Below are positions 7,743-16,652 of a DNA stretch of 64,000 bases, one piece after another. This DNA is from Leifsonia sp. CL147 (GTDB lineage: Bacteria > Actinomycetota > Actinomycetes > Actinomycetales > Microbacteriaceae). The position numbers were made by a program, and so were the translations under genes. The notes beneath the pieces are model-generated. The model worked only from the letters and a program-made list of their open reading frames with translations. It made no database searches and was not told the origin of the DNA. Within the stretch, counting starts at the first letter, position 1. Each line of letters opens with the position of its first letter. Location: contig NZ_FOTM01000016.1 of the NCBI RefSeq assembly GCF_900114565.1, positions 1 through 64,000 of the forward strand, read 5' to 3'.

Positions 7743-9701
7743 GTGAGCTCAGCGCCCGTCGCCAGCCGCACGGACTGGTCGCGTGACCAGTGGACCGCGC
7801 ACGCGGATCGCCTCCTCGCCGGCGCCCGGAGATGGGCATCTCCGGGCAACGGGCACATCACCCCTCCCGGCGCCGAGGGCGGCTACGGCCGTGGGGTCGA
7901 CGGGCTCGAAGGCTTCGCGCGCACCTTCCTCCTCGCGGGCTTCCGTATCGCCGGGGAGCGCGGTCAGGGCCTCGACGACCTCATCGACTTCTATGCGAAA
8001 GGCATCGCGACCGGCGTGGACCCGGAGGCCCCGGACCGCTGGGTGCGCCCGGAGGAGCACGCGCAGGCGAAGGTCGAAGCGGCATCCCTCGCTCTGATCC
8101 TCGACCTGACGCGTCCCTGGATCTGGGACCGGCTCGATGCCCTCACGCAGGAGCGGGTCATCCGCTACTTCTCCGCGATCGTCGGAGACAGCACGTACCC
8201 GCCCAACAACTGGCTGTGGTTCCGGATCGTCGTGGAGACGTTCCTCCGTTCGGTCGGCGGCCCGTGGTCGGCGCAGGACATCGCCGACGACCTCGGGCGG
8301 CACGACTCGTACGTGCGTGCCGACGGCTGGATCGCGGACGGCGTCGAGCGCTCCTTCGACCACTACACCGGCTGGGCGCTCCACCTGTACCCGGTCCTGT
8401 GGTCGCGCATGCGCGGCGCGGCCGAGCTGTCCGGCGGTCGCACGGCTCAGGATGTGGCCGCGCTCGATCGCTACCTTTTGGATGCCGTCGCCCTCGTCGG
8501 CGCGGACGGATCGCCGCTCATCCAGGGCCGCAGTCTCATCTACCGCTTCGCTGCCGCCGCTCCGTTCTGGGCGGGCGTGCTGGCCGAGGTGCCGTCGACG
8601 CCGGCGGGTCTGCTCCGTCACGCGGCGAACCTCTGCGTGGCCCACTTCGCCGACGCCGGTGCGCCGAACGGGCAGGACCTGCTGACGATGGGCTGGCACG
8701 CCGACTGGCCCCGGCTCGCGCAGTCCTACTCGGGTCCTTCCTCGCCGTACTGGGCGACGAAGGGGATGCTGGGCATCTCGCTCCCGGCCGACCACCCGGT
8801 GTGGACGGCTCCCACGCAACCGCTCCCGGTCGAGGCGGGGGACGATCTCCGTGTCGTCCGGGCCGCAGGATGGCTCGTCTCCGGCACGCAGGCCGACGGC
8901 ATCGTCCGGGTCGTGAACCACGGCACCGATCATTCCACGCCCGGCTCCTCCGTCGGCGATTCGCCGATCTATACGCGCCTCGGCTACAGCACGGCGACCG
9001 CGCCGCTGCACGACGGCCGCGCCTGGCGCGAGCCGCTCGAGCAGTCGGTCGCCCTGGTGGACGACCGGGGTCGCGCCTCGCACCGCGCCGGCATGGAGCT
9101 CATCGACGCGCGACTCGACGGCGACGTCGCGGTGGGCGCATCCATCGCCGATGCCCACTGGATCGATCCGGCCGAGGTGCAGACCCGCCACGGATCCGGG
9201 ATCACCGGCGCCACGACCGGGGCCGGGCGCATCCTCACGGTGTCGCTGGTCCGCGGTCCCTGGGAAGTCCGCCTCGTCCACCTCGACGGCATCCATCCGA
9301 GCGCGAGGGTCCTGCGGATCGGCGGATGGCCTCTCGCCTCCGGCACGGCCGTGACGGCCTCCGCCGACGCATCCGTGGGCCGTGTCGAGGTCGCGCGGGG
9401 CGACGGGCGGCTGGTGAGCACCGTCCGGCTCCTTGCAGGGTCGGGAACCGCGGCGGTCGTCGAGCGGGACGACGCGAGTCCACTCGGATCCGCCGCAGCC
9501 GTTCCGGTCATCGAACGGGATGCGGCGGCGCCCGACGAATGGACCGCCGTCCTGTTCACCCTCGACGCCGCCCGGGCCGGGTCGCCCGAGCGGGCCGCGC
9601 TCGGCTTCGACGACGGACAGGTCGCCGTGACGTGGCCGGACGGCCGGACCACCGCACACGACCTCACCCTCTTCCGTTCCGCAACCCCGGCGGACCGGTA
9701 G
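7743..9701 (+). CDS. DUF2264 family protein
   Basis: The product has 652 residues from the GTG at 7743, preceded by GAAGGAG. The N-terminal ~380 residues match DUF2264 ('PPNNWLWF', 'DGWIADG', 'FDHYTGWALHLYP', 'GPSSPYWATKG'). This family has an alpha-toroid fold and is commonly found beside polysaccharide lyases and unsaturated uronyl hydrolases. The C-terminal part is probably a beta-sandwich. No signal peptide is visible, so it is likely cytoplasmic. It is the first gene of the operon divergent from the heparinase-like lyase and is presumably under the double operator. The enzymatic activity is not established for the family as far as I can say; glycoside processing is inferred from context. 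Confidence 0.8.
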   Translation: MSSAPVASRTDWSRDQWTAHADRLLAGARRWASPGNGHITPPGAEGGYGRGVDGLEGFARTFLLAGFRIAGERGQGLDDLIDFYAKGIATGVDPEAPDRWVRPEEHAQAKVEAASLALILDLTRPWIWDRLDALTQERVIRYFSAIVGDSTYPPNNWLWFRIVVETFLRSVGGPWSAQDIADDLGRHDSYVRADGWIADGVERSFDHYTGWALHLYPVLWSRMRGAAELSGGRTAQDVAALDRYLLDAVALVGADGSPLIQGRSLIYRFAAAAPFWAGVLAEVPSTPAGLLRHAANLCVAHFADAGAPNGQDLLTMGWHADWPRLAQSYSGPSSPYWATKGMLGISLPADHPVWTAPTQPLPVEAGDDLRVVRAAGWLVSGTQADGIVRVVNHGTDHSTPGSSVGDSPIYTRLGYSTATAPLHDGRAWREPLEQSVALVDDRGRASHRAGMELIDARLDGDVAVGASIADAHWIDPAEVQTRHGSGITGATTGAGRILTVSLVRGPWEVRLVHLDGIHPSARVLRIGGWPLASGTAVTASADASVGRVEVARGDGRLVSTVRLLAGSGTAAVVERDDASPLGSAAAVPVIERDAAAPDEWTAVLFTLDAARAGSPERAALGFDDGQVAVTWPDGRTTAHDLTLFRSATPADR

Positions 9702-9751
9702 CCCAGACCCGGCATTCATGACCGGGACCATTGCAAAGGAGCAGCATCCAC

Positions 9752-11056
9752 ATGAATCGCAAGTTCGCAGCCGCGGCGGCCGTCAGCATCGCCGCCACGC
9801 TGTCGCTCGCGGCCTGCAGCGGCGGTGCATCGACCGCACCCTCGGCCACGACCGACGACAAGCCCGTCACCATCTCGGTATCCGGGTGGAGCCTGACGAC
9901 CACGCCGGAGTTCCAGGTCCTGGCCGACGGCTTCCACAAGCAGCACCCGAATGTCACCGTCCAGGTCAAGGACTACGACGCCGCCAACTACGCGACGCTC
10001 CTGACCGCCGACCTCGCCGCGGGCACGGCCCCCGACGTCGTCGCGATCAAGCAGGTCACCGACATGGTGACCTTCGCCTCGGGCGGCCAGCTGGTCGATG
10101 TCTCCGACGTCAAGCTGAGCGACGGCATCAAGGGTGCGAGCTCCTACAAGCTCGACGGCAAGCAGTACGCCATCCCCTACCGCCTCGACGGGAACGTCCT
10201 GTTCTACAACAAGGACCTCTTCAAGGCCGCGGGCGTGCCCGACCCGGACGGCACGTGGACGTGGGACGACTACACCGCCGCCGCCGAGAAGCTCAAGACC
10301 GGGCTGAAGTCGGCCGGCAGCTCGGCGCTCCCCGCCTACCTGCACACCTGGAACTCGCAGGTGCAGAGCTTCGCGACGGCGCAGACGCCGAAGGCGGACA
10401 TGCTCTCGGGCGACTACGCGTACATGAAGCCGTACTACGAGCAGGCGCTGAAGATGCAGGACGAGGGACTGCAGCTGCCCTTCGCCACCGCGTCGGCCAA
10501 CAAGACGACCTACCAGGCCGAGTTCGGCAAGCAGCAGGCGGCCATGGAGCTCATGGGCTCGTGGTACGTCGCGACGCTCCTCGCCCAGCAGAAGAGCGGT
10601 GACGCCGACAAGTTCCAGTGGGGCATGGCTCCGGTGCCGCAGCGCACGTCGGCGACCGCCGGCACGGACAAGAAGCCGGTGACCTTCGGCGACCCCACCG
10701 GCTTCGGGATCAACATCAAGACCGACGGTGCGAAGCTCACCGCGGCGAAGGAGTTCCTCTCCTACGTCGAGAGCGAGAAGGCGGCGGAGTCGCTCGCCCA
10801 GATCGGCATCTCCCCGGCGCTCGTCACGGATGCGGTGACGAAGACGTTCTTCGGTCAGCAGGGCATCCCGACCGACTCGCTGTCGAAGTTCGCCTGGGGC
10901 AGTCAGAAGATCGCCCCGCAGAACCCGCCGTCGCCGAAGACCCCGATCGCGTCGACCGCGCTGACCGCGATGCACAGCGCGATCATGACCGGTTCGACGT
11001 CGCTCGACAAGGCCATCAGCGACGCCGGCGCCCAGTTCAAGAACCAGGCCGGCTGA
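9752..11056 (+). CDS. Sugar ABC transporter substrate-binding lipoprotein (CUT1)
   Basis: The product has 434 residues with a clear lipoprotein signal: a basic start, a hydrophobic core and the lipobox LSLAAC with Cys22. The ATG at 9752 follows AAAGGAG. The mature protein has the family 1 sugar-binding pattern ('GTAPDVVAIK', 'YAIPYRLDGNVLFYNKDLF'). It would capture oligosaccharides, here probably unsaturated uronides, at the membrane surface and pass them to the two permeases encoded next. A strong hairpin after its stop may give it higher expression than the permeases, which is usual for such proteins. Confidence 0.9.
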   Translation: MNRKFAAAAAVSIAATLSLAACSGGASTAPSATTDDKPVTISVSGWSLTTTPEFQVLADGFHKQHPNVTVQVKDYDAANYATLLTADLAAGTAPDVVAIKQVTDMVTFASGGQLVDVSDVKLSDGIKGASSYKLDGKQYAIPYRLDGNVLFYNKDLFKAAGVPDPDGTWTWDDYTAAAEKLKTGLKSAGSSALPAYLHTWNSQVQSFATAQTPKADMLSGDYAYMKPYYEQALKMQDEGLQLPFATASANKTTYQAEFGKQQAAMELMGSWYVATLLAQQKSGDADKFQWGMAPVPQRTSATAGTDKKPVTFGDPTGFGINIKTDGAKLTAAKEFLSYVESEKAAESLAQIGISPALVTDAVTKTFFGQQGIPTDSLSKFAWGSQKIAPQNPPSPKTPIASTALTAMHSAIMTGSTSLDKAISDAGAQFKNQAG

Positions 11057-11067
11057 GCCGACCCGCC

Positions 11068-11098
11068 GGGTGGGGCGCGTCCCCAGCGCGCCCCACCC
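11068..11098 (+). terminator. Intra-operon hairpin after the binding-protein gene
   Basis: A perfect 12-bp stem GGGTGGGGCGCG/CGCGCCCCACCC with a 7-nt loop lies between the binding protein and the first permease. No T-run follows. It is probably an attenuator or mRNA-stabilising element rather than a full terminator. Confidence 0.6.
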
Positions 11099-11133
11099 CC
11101 ACCCCGCACATCCCCGAACCGTAAGGACGAGCC

Positions 11134-12066
11134 ATGACGGCGATCGCCACCGACGTCGACACGTCGCCGACCCCGCCCCTCCCGCGGCGCAGGTCGCGGC
11201 TGCGGAGGCGCAACTCCCTCATCGGCTGGAGCTTCATCCTGCCGAACTTCCTGGGCTTCGCGCTGCTGACGCTGATCCCCGTCGTGACGCTGTTCTACCT
11301 CGGCTTCACGAACTGGAACATCTTCGGCACCGCCAACTGGACCGGCCTCGCGAACTTCCAGCGCCTGCTGGGCGACACGACGTTCCACACCGCGGTGCTC
11401 AACACCTTCTACTACGCGATCCTGCACATCCCGCTGACGTTCGTCGTCTCGTTGGGACTCGCCCTTCTGCTGAACACCAAGCTGCGCGGTGTCGCCTTCT
11501 TCCGCACGGCCGCCTTCTTCCCGTACATCACCTCCATCGTCGCCATCGCGGTGGTCTGGAACCTGCTGTTCAGCCCGCAGTACGGCCCGATCAACCAGCT
11601 CCTCCACTTCGTCGGCATCGCGAACCCGCCGACCTGGCTGCAGTCCACGACCTGGGCTCTGCCCGCCACGGTCATCGTCAGCACGTGGCGCGACATGGGG
11701 TACTACATGGTCCTGTTCCTCGCGGGCCTGCAGACGGTGCCTCGCGAGCTCCACGAGGCGGCCCGCGTCGACGGCGCGAGCGTCTGGCAGCGCTTCTGGA
11801 ACGTGACCATGCCGTGCCTGCGGCCGACGACCTTCTTCGTGACGGTCATGCTCACGATCAACTCGTTCAAGGTCTTCGACCTGATCCTCGTCATGACCAA
11901 CGGCGGCCCGGGCAACGCGACCCTTGTGCTCTCCCAGTTCATCTACCAGACCGCGTTCGTGCAGAACCAGTTCGGCTACGCCTCGGCAGCATCCATCGTC
12001 CTGTTCCTCATCTGCATCGTCGTGACGATCATCCAGTTCCTCATCAACAAGCGACGGAGTGCCTGA
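11134..12066 (+). CDS. Sugar ABC transporter permease, MalF/UgpA type
   Basis: This 310-residue integral membrane protein has about six hydrophobic helices. The EAA loop that docks with the ATPase begins near residue 205 ('ELHEAARVDGASVWQRFW'). The short cytoplasmic N-terminus is Arg-rich. It forms the channel with the MalG-type partner encoded next, overlapping by one base (TGATG). As in many CUT1 operons, no ATP-binding subunit is encoded here. A shared MsmX/MsiK-type ATPase elsewhere in the genome must be assumed. Confidence 0.92.
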   Translation: MTAIATDVDTSPTPPLPRRRSRLRRRNSLIGWSFILPNFLGFALLTLIPVVTLFYLGFTNWNIFGTANWTGLANFQRLLGDTTFHTAVLNTFYYAILHIPLTFVVSLGLALLLNTKLRGVAFFRTAAFFPYITSIVAIAVVWNLLFSPQYGPINQLLHFVGIANPPTWLQSTTWALPATVIVSTWRDMGYYMVLFLAGLQTVPRELHEAARVDGASVWQRFWNVTMPCLRPTTFFVTVMLTINSFKVFDLILVMTNGGPGNATLVLSQFIYQTAFVQNQFGYASAASIVLFLICIVVTIIQFLINKRRSA

Positions 12067-12983
12067 TGAGCGCGATCACCGAACCGGCCACGCTCCAGCG
12101 GAGCCTTCAGGAGCTCGCCGAACGCCCGCCCGAGCGCGACGGACGCGCACCGCGCAGCCGCCTGCACCGCGTCGCCCGCGTCTTCGGCTACATCGTGCTC
12201 GTCATCGCCGCTGCCGCGCTCCTCGTGCCGTTCTTCTGGATGGTGTCGAGCTCCCTGAAGCCCGCCAACGACGTCTTCTCGGTCCCGGTGAAGTGGCTTC
12301 CGCAGACGTGGGACTGGAGCAACTACGTCAACATCTGGACCCACTCGAACATCGTCGTCTGGATCCGGAACACGCTCGTGCTCGCGGTCGCCGTCACGAT
12401 CCTCCAGGTCTTCACCGGCTCGTTCGCCGCCTACGGGTTCGCCCGCGTGAAGTTCCGCGGCCGCGACGCCCTCTTCCTGGCGTACATCGCGACCATCGCG
12501 GTGCCGTGGCAGTCGTACATGATCCCGCAGTTCATCATGCTCTCGAAGATGCACCTCGCGAACACGCTGTGGGCCATCATCCTGCTCCAGGCGTTCGGCG
12601 CCTTCGGCGTGTTCCTGATGAAGCAGTACTACGAGACGATCCCCGAGGAGCTCTCGGAGGCGGCCCGCATCGACGGCCTCAGCGAGTACGGCATCTGGTG
12701 GCGCATCATGGTCCCGCTGTCGGTGCCGGCGATGGCGAGCCTCACGCTCCTCACGTTCGTCACGGTCTGGAACGACTATCTCGGCCCGCTCATCTACCTG
12801 CGGAACCCGGACCTGTGGACGCTGCAGCTCGGACTGCAGACGTTCGTGAGCAACCAGTACGCCGCGAACTACGGCCTGATGTTCGCCGGTCTCGTGATCT
12901 CCGTCGTGCCGATCGGGATCGTCTTCCTCTTCGGGCAGAAGTACTTCGTCGAGGGCATCGCGACCAGCGGAATGAAGGGCTGA
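12066..12983 (+). CDS. Sugar ABC transporter permease, MalG/UgpE type
   Basis: This 305-residue permease starts at the ATG overlapping the stop of the previous permease. Six transmembrane helices are visible, and the EAA loop begins at residue 195 ('ELSEAARIDGLSEYGIWW'). The C-terminal 'FVEGIATSGMKG' is the usual end of MalG-like CUT1 permeases. It pairs with the MalF-type subunit to import oligosaccharides supplied by the lipoprotein. Translational coupling of the two permease genes supports equal amounts of the two subunits. Confidence 0.92.
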   Translation: MSAITEPATLQRSLQELAERPPERDGRAPRSRLHRVARVFGYIVLVIAAAALLVPFFWMVSSSLKPANDVFSVPVKWLPQTWDWSNYVNIWTHSNIVVWIRNTLVLAVAVTILQVFTGSFAAYGFARVKFRGRDALFLAYIATIAVPWQSYMIPQFIMLSKMHLANTLWAIILLQAFGAFGVFLMKQYYETIPEELSEAARIDGLSEYGIWWRIMVPLSVPAMASLTLLTFVTVWNDYLGPLIYLRNPDLWTLQLGLQTFVSNQYAANYGLMFAGLVISVVPIGIVFLFGQKYFVEGIATSGMKG

Positions 12984-12988
12984 CGGCC

Positions 12989-13660
12989 ATGCGACGGATC
13001 TCCCACGGCTTCGCCTCGGCCATCTTCGAGGTCGTCTACCTCGGCCTTGCCACCAACCTGATGCTCGTCCTCGCGTGCCTGCCGCTGCTCGTCCTGGTCA
13101 TCGGAACCGACCCGGCGGAGATGTGGCCCTATCTCGTTGTGGCCGCGGCGCTCGCCGCCCCCGGCTGCAGTGCGGCGTTCACGGTGTTCCGCGAGCAGGG
13201 GCGGAACGGCGCCGGACCGCTGCGGACGTTCCTCCGCGGCTACGCGGCGACCTGGCGCAAGGCGCTGGCGATCGGTGCGGCCACGGCTGCGCTCCTCGTC
13301 GTACTGCTCGGCGACGTGCGGGCGCTCGCGTCCTCTGCGGTCGGAGTGGTGGTCGTCCCGCTGCTCCTCGTGCTGAGCGTCCTGGCGCTGGCGGTGGCGA
13401 TCCTCTCGCTGGTCGCGATCGCGGAGGTCCCGATCGCCCGGCTGCGGGACGTGCTCCGCGCGGCCGTCCTCCTCGGCGTTCGGCGCTGGTACCTCAGCCT
13501 CGTGTCGCTGCTGATCGGAGCCGTGCAGCTCGCCCTGTTCGCGAACCTCCCGGCGATCGCGGCCGGGGTGACCGCCGCCGCCGCGCTCTACCTGATCTGG
13601 GCCAACGGCCGCTACGCGCTGCGCCCTGTGCTTCCGGCCGCCGAGCCGCTGACCGACTGA
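12989..13660 (+). CDS. DUF624 (YesL-like) membrane protein
   Basis: This 223-residue membrane protein begins 5 bp after the permease gene. It has about five hydrophobic helices and matches the DUF624/YesL pattern in its N-terminal part ('NLMLVLACLPLLVL') and in 'PLRTFLRGY'. Such proteins sit in sugar ABC transporter operons, as yesL does in the B. subtilis rhamnogalacturonan locus. Their biochemical role is unknown; a regulatory or assembly role for the transporter is often supposed. Its place between the permease and GH88 genes fits that pattern. Confidence 0.75.
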   Translation: MRRISHGFASAIFEVVYLGLATNLMLVLACLPLLVLVIGTDPAEMWPYLVVAAALAAPGCSAAFTVFREQGRNGAGPLRTFLRGYAATWRKALAIGAATAALLVVLLGDVRALASSAVGVVVVPLLLVLSVLALAVAILSLVAIAEVPIARLRDVLRAAVLLGVRRWYLSLVSLLIGAVQLALFANLPAIAAGVTAAAALYLIWANGRYALRPVLPAAEPLTD

Positions 13661-13690
13661 CCGCCGATGAATCGACAAGGACCGCCACGC

Positions 13691-14881
13691 ATGACCTCCC
13701 TCTCCTCCGCTCCGGGATACACCGGCGCGATCCGGACCGAAGCCCGCGCCGCACTCGAGACCGCGATCGGGACGACGCGTCGCACGATCGAGAAGTTCGC
13801 CGCCGCCTACCCCGACGACACGACGGATGACGGCGTCTATCGGCCGCGCCCGGCGCTGGGCGATATCCCCGAGGGCGGCAACCACGGCTGGACGACGAGT
13901 TTCGTGCCCGGCATGCAGTGGATCGCGTGGGAGGCCACGGGCGACGACGCCTTCCGGGAGGCCGCCCTGCGACACGCGCGCGACTTCGAGCGCCGCGTGA
14001 ACGAAGGCCAGGACCTGGACACCCACGACCTCGGCTTCCTGTACAGCCTCTCGTGCGTCGCCGCCTGGCGCCTGACGGGGGACGAGGATGCGCGCCGGGC
14101 CGCGCTGGCCGCAGCCGACCACCTGATGACCCGCTTCCTGGAGCCGGCCGGCATCGTGCAGGCGTGGGGCGACCTCTCCGACCCGCGCCAGGCGGGCCGC
14201 ACGATCATCGACAGCCTCATGAACATGCCGCTGCTGACCTGGGCCTCCGAGCAGACGGGCGACGAGCGCTACGCCGACGCGGTCCGGCGGCACACGCTGC
14301 AGCTGCGCGACCACATCGTGCGGCCGGACGATTCGACCTTCCACACGTTCTACTGGGATGTCGAGACCGGCGAGCCGCTCCGCGGTGCGACCGAGCAGGG
14401 TGCGCACGACGACTCGTGCTGGGCGCGCGGACAGGCATGGGGCGTCTACGGCTTCGCCCTCAACTTCCGCGCCACGGGCGACGAGCGGTTCCTCGACGCG
14501 TCGCGCCGCTGCGCCGCGTACTTCCTCGCGCACCTCCCGGCCGACGATGTCCCGTATTGGGACCTGGTGTACACGGACGGCAGCGACGCCCCGCGCGACA
14601 GCTCGGCCGCAGCCATCGCCGTGTCGGGCCTCCGCGAGCTCGCCATCGCCGAGGACGACCCGGAGGCCGCCGCGCGCGCGACCGAAGCCGCGGACCGCAT
14701 CCTCGCCTCGCTCATCGAGAACTACACGCCGGCCGATGACGTGTCGGACGCTCTCCTCCTGCACGGCGTCTACAACCTCCCCGGCGACCACGGCGTCGAC
14801 GAGGGCACGCTCTGGGGGGACTACTTCTACCTGGAGGCGCTGATGCGCACGGTCGATCCCGGATGGCGGCTCTACTGGTGA
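13691..14881 (+). CDS. GH88 unsaturated glucuronyl/galacturonyl hydrolase
   Basis: The product has 396 residues. I chose the ATG at 13691, with AAGGA 9 nt upstream, over the ATG at 13667, which has no ribosome site. The two Asp residues known to be catalytic in GH88 are present as Asp113 ('HDLGFLYSLS') and Asp174 ('DSLMNMPLLTW'). Their 61-residue spacing equals that of Bacillus UGL (Asp88/Asp149). The enzyme hydrates the vinyl ether of unsaturated uronides left by lyases, giving a keto-uronate and the next sugar. It acts in the cytoplasm between the lyase and KduI. The family could also include GH105-like activity, but the motif spacing favours GH88. Confidence 0.9.
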   Translation: MTSLSSAPGYTGAIRTEARAALETAIGTTRRTIEKFAAAYPDDTTDDGVYRPRPALGDIPEGGNHGWTTSFVPGMQWIAWEATGDDAFREAALRHARDFERRVNEGQDLDTHDLGFLYSLSCVAAWRLTGDEDARRAALAAADHLMTRFLEPAGIVQAWGDLSDPRQAGRTIIDSLMNMPLLTWASEQTGDERYADAVRRHTLQLRDHIVRPDDSTFHTFYWDVETGEPLRGATEQGAHDDSCWARGQAWGVYGFALNFRATGDERFLDASRRCAAYFLAHLPADDVPYWDLVYTDGSDAPRDSSAAAIAVSGLRELAIAEDDPEAAARATEAADRILASLIENYTPADDVSDALLLHGVYNLPGDHGVDEGTLWGDYFYLEALMRTVDPGWRLYW

Positions 14882-14909
14882 GCCCGGCACGTTCGGAGCC
14901 GGAGCCGTC

Positions 14910-15836
14910 ATGCGCCTCGTGACCTACCGGGAGGGGAGAGATCGGCCCGCCGTCGTCGTCTCCAGCCCGGAGGGCGATCGCCTGCTCGACCTGTCCGGGA
15001 TCGCGCCGCGCGTCGAGACGATCCTCGCGGACGACGCCCTGCTGGCGCAGGTGCGTGCGGCGGTCGAGACGGCGGATGCCGCCTCCCTGCCGGCACTCGC
15101 GAGTGCGGCGCTCGCCGCGCCGGTGACGCCGGGCAAGATCCTGTGCCTCGGCTACAACTACCGGGGGCACGTGCCCGACGGCGCCGACCCGGCGGCGAAC
15201 GACCCGGAGTGGCCGGACGTCTTCGTCAAGACGCCGAACACCCTCGCCGGTCCCGGCGCCCCGGTCGTGATCCCGCCCGGGGCGACCGACGTCGACTACG
15301 AGGGCGAGGTCGCGATCGTCATCGGGCGGCGAGCCCAGCGGGTCCCGATCGAAGACGCGCTCAGCCACGTCGGCGGGTACACGATCCTCAACGACGTGTC
15401 CGACCGGGCGTGGCAGCGGCGGCAGAGCCAATGGGCCCTCGGCAAGTGCTCGGACGGGTTCGCGCCCCTCGGGCCGTGGGTCGTCACGCCCGACGAGGTG
15501 CCCGATCCGCAGGAGCTGCTCGTCGAGGTGGTCCGCGACGGCGTCGTCACCGTCTCGCAGTCGACCTCGACCACGATCTTCAGCGTGGCGTTCGTCATCC
15601 ACCATCTGAGCCAGGTGCTGACCCTGGAGCCGGGCGATGTCGTCTCGACGGGAACGCCGCAGAAGCTCCCCGGGGCGCAGCAGGCGCACCGGCCGCTCGC
15701 GGACGGCGACGCCGTCACCGTGCGCATCTCCCGGATCGGAGAGCTCACGACCCGTTTCGTGGCCGCGCCGGACGCACCCTCGCGCTCGTACCCCGCTCGC
15801 TCGACGACCGGCACCCCGCAGGAGGTCCCCGCATGA
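14910..15836 (+). CDS. Fumarylacetoacetate hydrolase (FAH) family protein
   Basis: This 308-residue protein has the FAH catalytic fold in its C-terminal two thirds: 'ILCLGYNYRGH', 'DVDYEGEVAIVIG', 'GYTILNDVSDR', 'GFAPLGPWVV' and 'GDVVSTGTP'. The acidic metal ligands of the family lie in 'DYEGE' and nearby. FAH-family members hydrolyse or dehydrate 2-keto acids and also act in non-phosphorylative sugar-acid pathways. Its gene overlaps kduD by ATGA, so it is likely to act on a product of uronate breakdown such as a deoxy-keto acid. No KDG kinase or aldolase is encoded nearby. Confidence 0.82.
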   Translation: MRLVTYREGRDRPAVVVSSPEGDRLLDLSGIAPRVETILADDALLAQVRAAVETADAASLPALASAALAAPVTPGKILCLGYNYRGHVPDGADPAANDPEWPDVFVKTPNTLAGPGAPVVIPPGATDVDYEGEVAIVIGRRAQRVPIEDALSHVGGYTILNDVSDRAWQRRQSQWALGKCSDGFAPLGPWVVTPDEVPDPQELLVEVVRDGVVTVSQSTSTTIFSVAFVIHHLSQVLTLEPGDVVSTGTPQKLPGAQQAHRPLADGDAVTVRISRIGELTTRFVAAPDAPSRSYPARSTTGTPQEVPA

Positions 15837-16597
15837 TCCTCGATTCGTTCCGCCTGGACGGGAAGGTCGCCCTCGTGAGCGGCTCGAGCCGCGGGATCGG
15901 CCAGGGCGCCGCGATCGCGCTCGCCGAAGCCGGCGCCGAGGTCGCGCTCCTCGACCGGGGCGATGCGTCCGGGACGGCCGACCGCATCCGCGCGCTCGGT
16001 CGCCGGGTGCACCCGATCCGCCGCGACTTCGCTTCGGCAACTCCTCAGGAGCTCGCGGACGCCGTCACCGAGGCCGTCGCCGAACTCGGCGGGCTCGACA
16101 TCCTCGTCAACAACGCCGGCACGATCCGCCGCGCCCCGGCGGTGGAGTACCCGGCCGGCGACTGGGAGGATGTGCTCACCGTCAATCTGGATGCCGTCTT
16201 CCACCTCTCGCAGGCCGCAGGCCGCCATATGATCGCGCAGGGAAGCGGCCGCATCATCAACGTCGCATCGATGCTGTCCTTCCAGGGAGGCGTCTTCGTT
16301 CCCGCCTACACGGCGTCCAAGCACGCGGTCGCGGGGCTCACGAAAGCACTCGCCAACGAGTGGGCCGTCTCGGGGGTCACGGTCAACGCCGTCGCGCCCG
16401 GCTACATGGCGACCGACAACACCGCGGCCCTGCGCGCCGATGCCGAACGCGAGGCATCCATCGTCTCCCGCATCCCGGCCGGGCGCTGGGGCACGGCGGC
16501 CGACCTGCAGGGCGTCTTCGTCTTCCTCGCCTCGGATGCCGCGGCCTACGTCACCGGCGCCGTCGTGCCGGTCGACGGCGGCTGGCTCGTCCGCTGA
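15833..16597 (+). CDS. kduD: SDR oxidoreductase, 2-dehydro-3-deoxy-D-gluconate 5-dehydrogenase (KduD)
   Basis: This 254-residue classical short-chain dehydrogenase has the TGxxxGxG-type cofactor motif as 'SGSSRGIG', 'NNAG', the catalytic Tyr159-x3-Lys163 and the C-terminal 'VDGGWLVR' common to KduD. It overlaps the FAH gene and is followed by kduI. KduD reduces 2,5-diketo-3-deoxygluconate to 2-keto-3-deoxygluconate after KduI has isomerised 5-keto-4-deoxyuronate. The assignment rests on the SDR pattern and the adjacent kduI, since SDR proteins alone are hard to tell apart. Confidence 0.88.
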   Translation: MILDSFRLDGKVALVSGSSRGIGQGAAIALAEAGAEVALLDRGDASGTADRIRALGRRVHPIRRDFASATPQELADAVTEAVAELGGLDILVNNAGTIRRAPAVEYPAGDWEDVLTVNLDAVFHLSQAAGRHMIAQGSGRIINVASMLSFQGGVFVPAYTASKHAVAGLTKALANEWAVSGVTVNAVAPGYMATDNTAALRADAEREASIVSRIPAGRWGTAADLQGVFVFLASDAAAYVTGAVVPVDGGWLVR

Positions 16598-16652
16598 CCT
16601 CCGCCGGCATCCTCCGGTCCGAACACCATCCGCCGATCCGAACAGGAGCATC

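Noticed and set aside
11057-11133. Full transcription terminator splitting the uronide operon
   Set aside because: The hairpin lacks a T-run and the permeases downstream need the same promoter, so attenuation is more likely.
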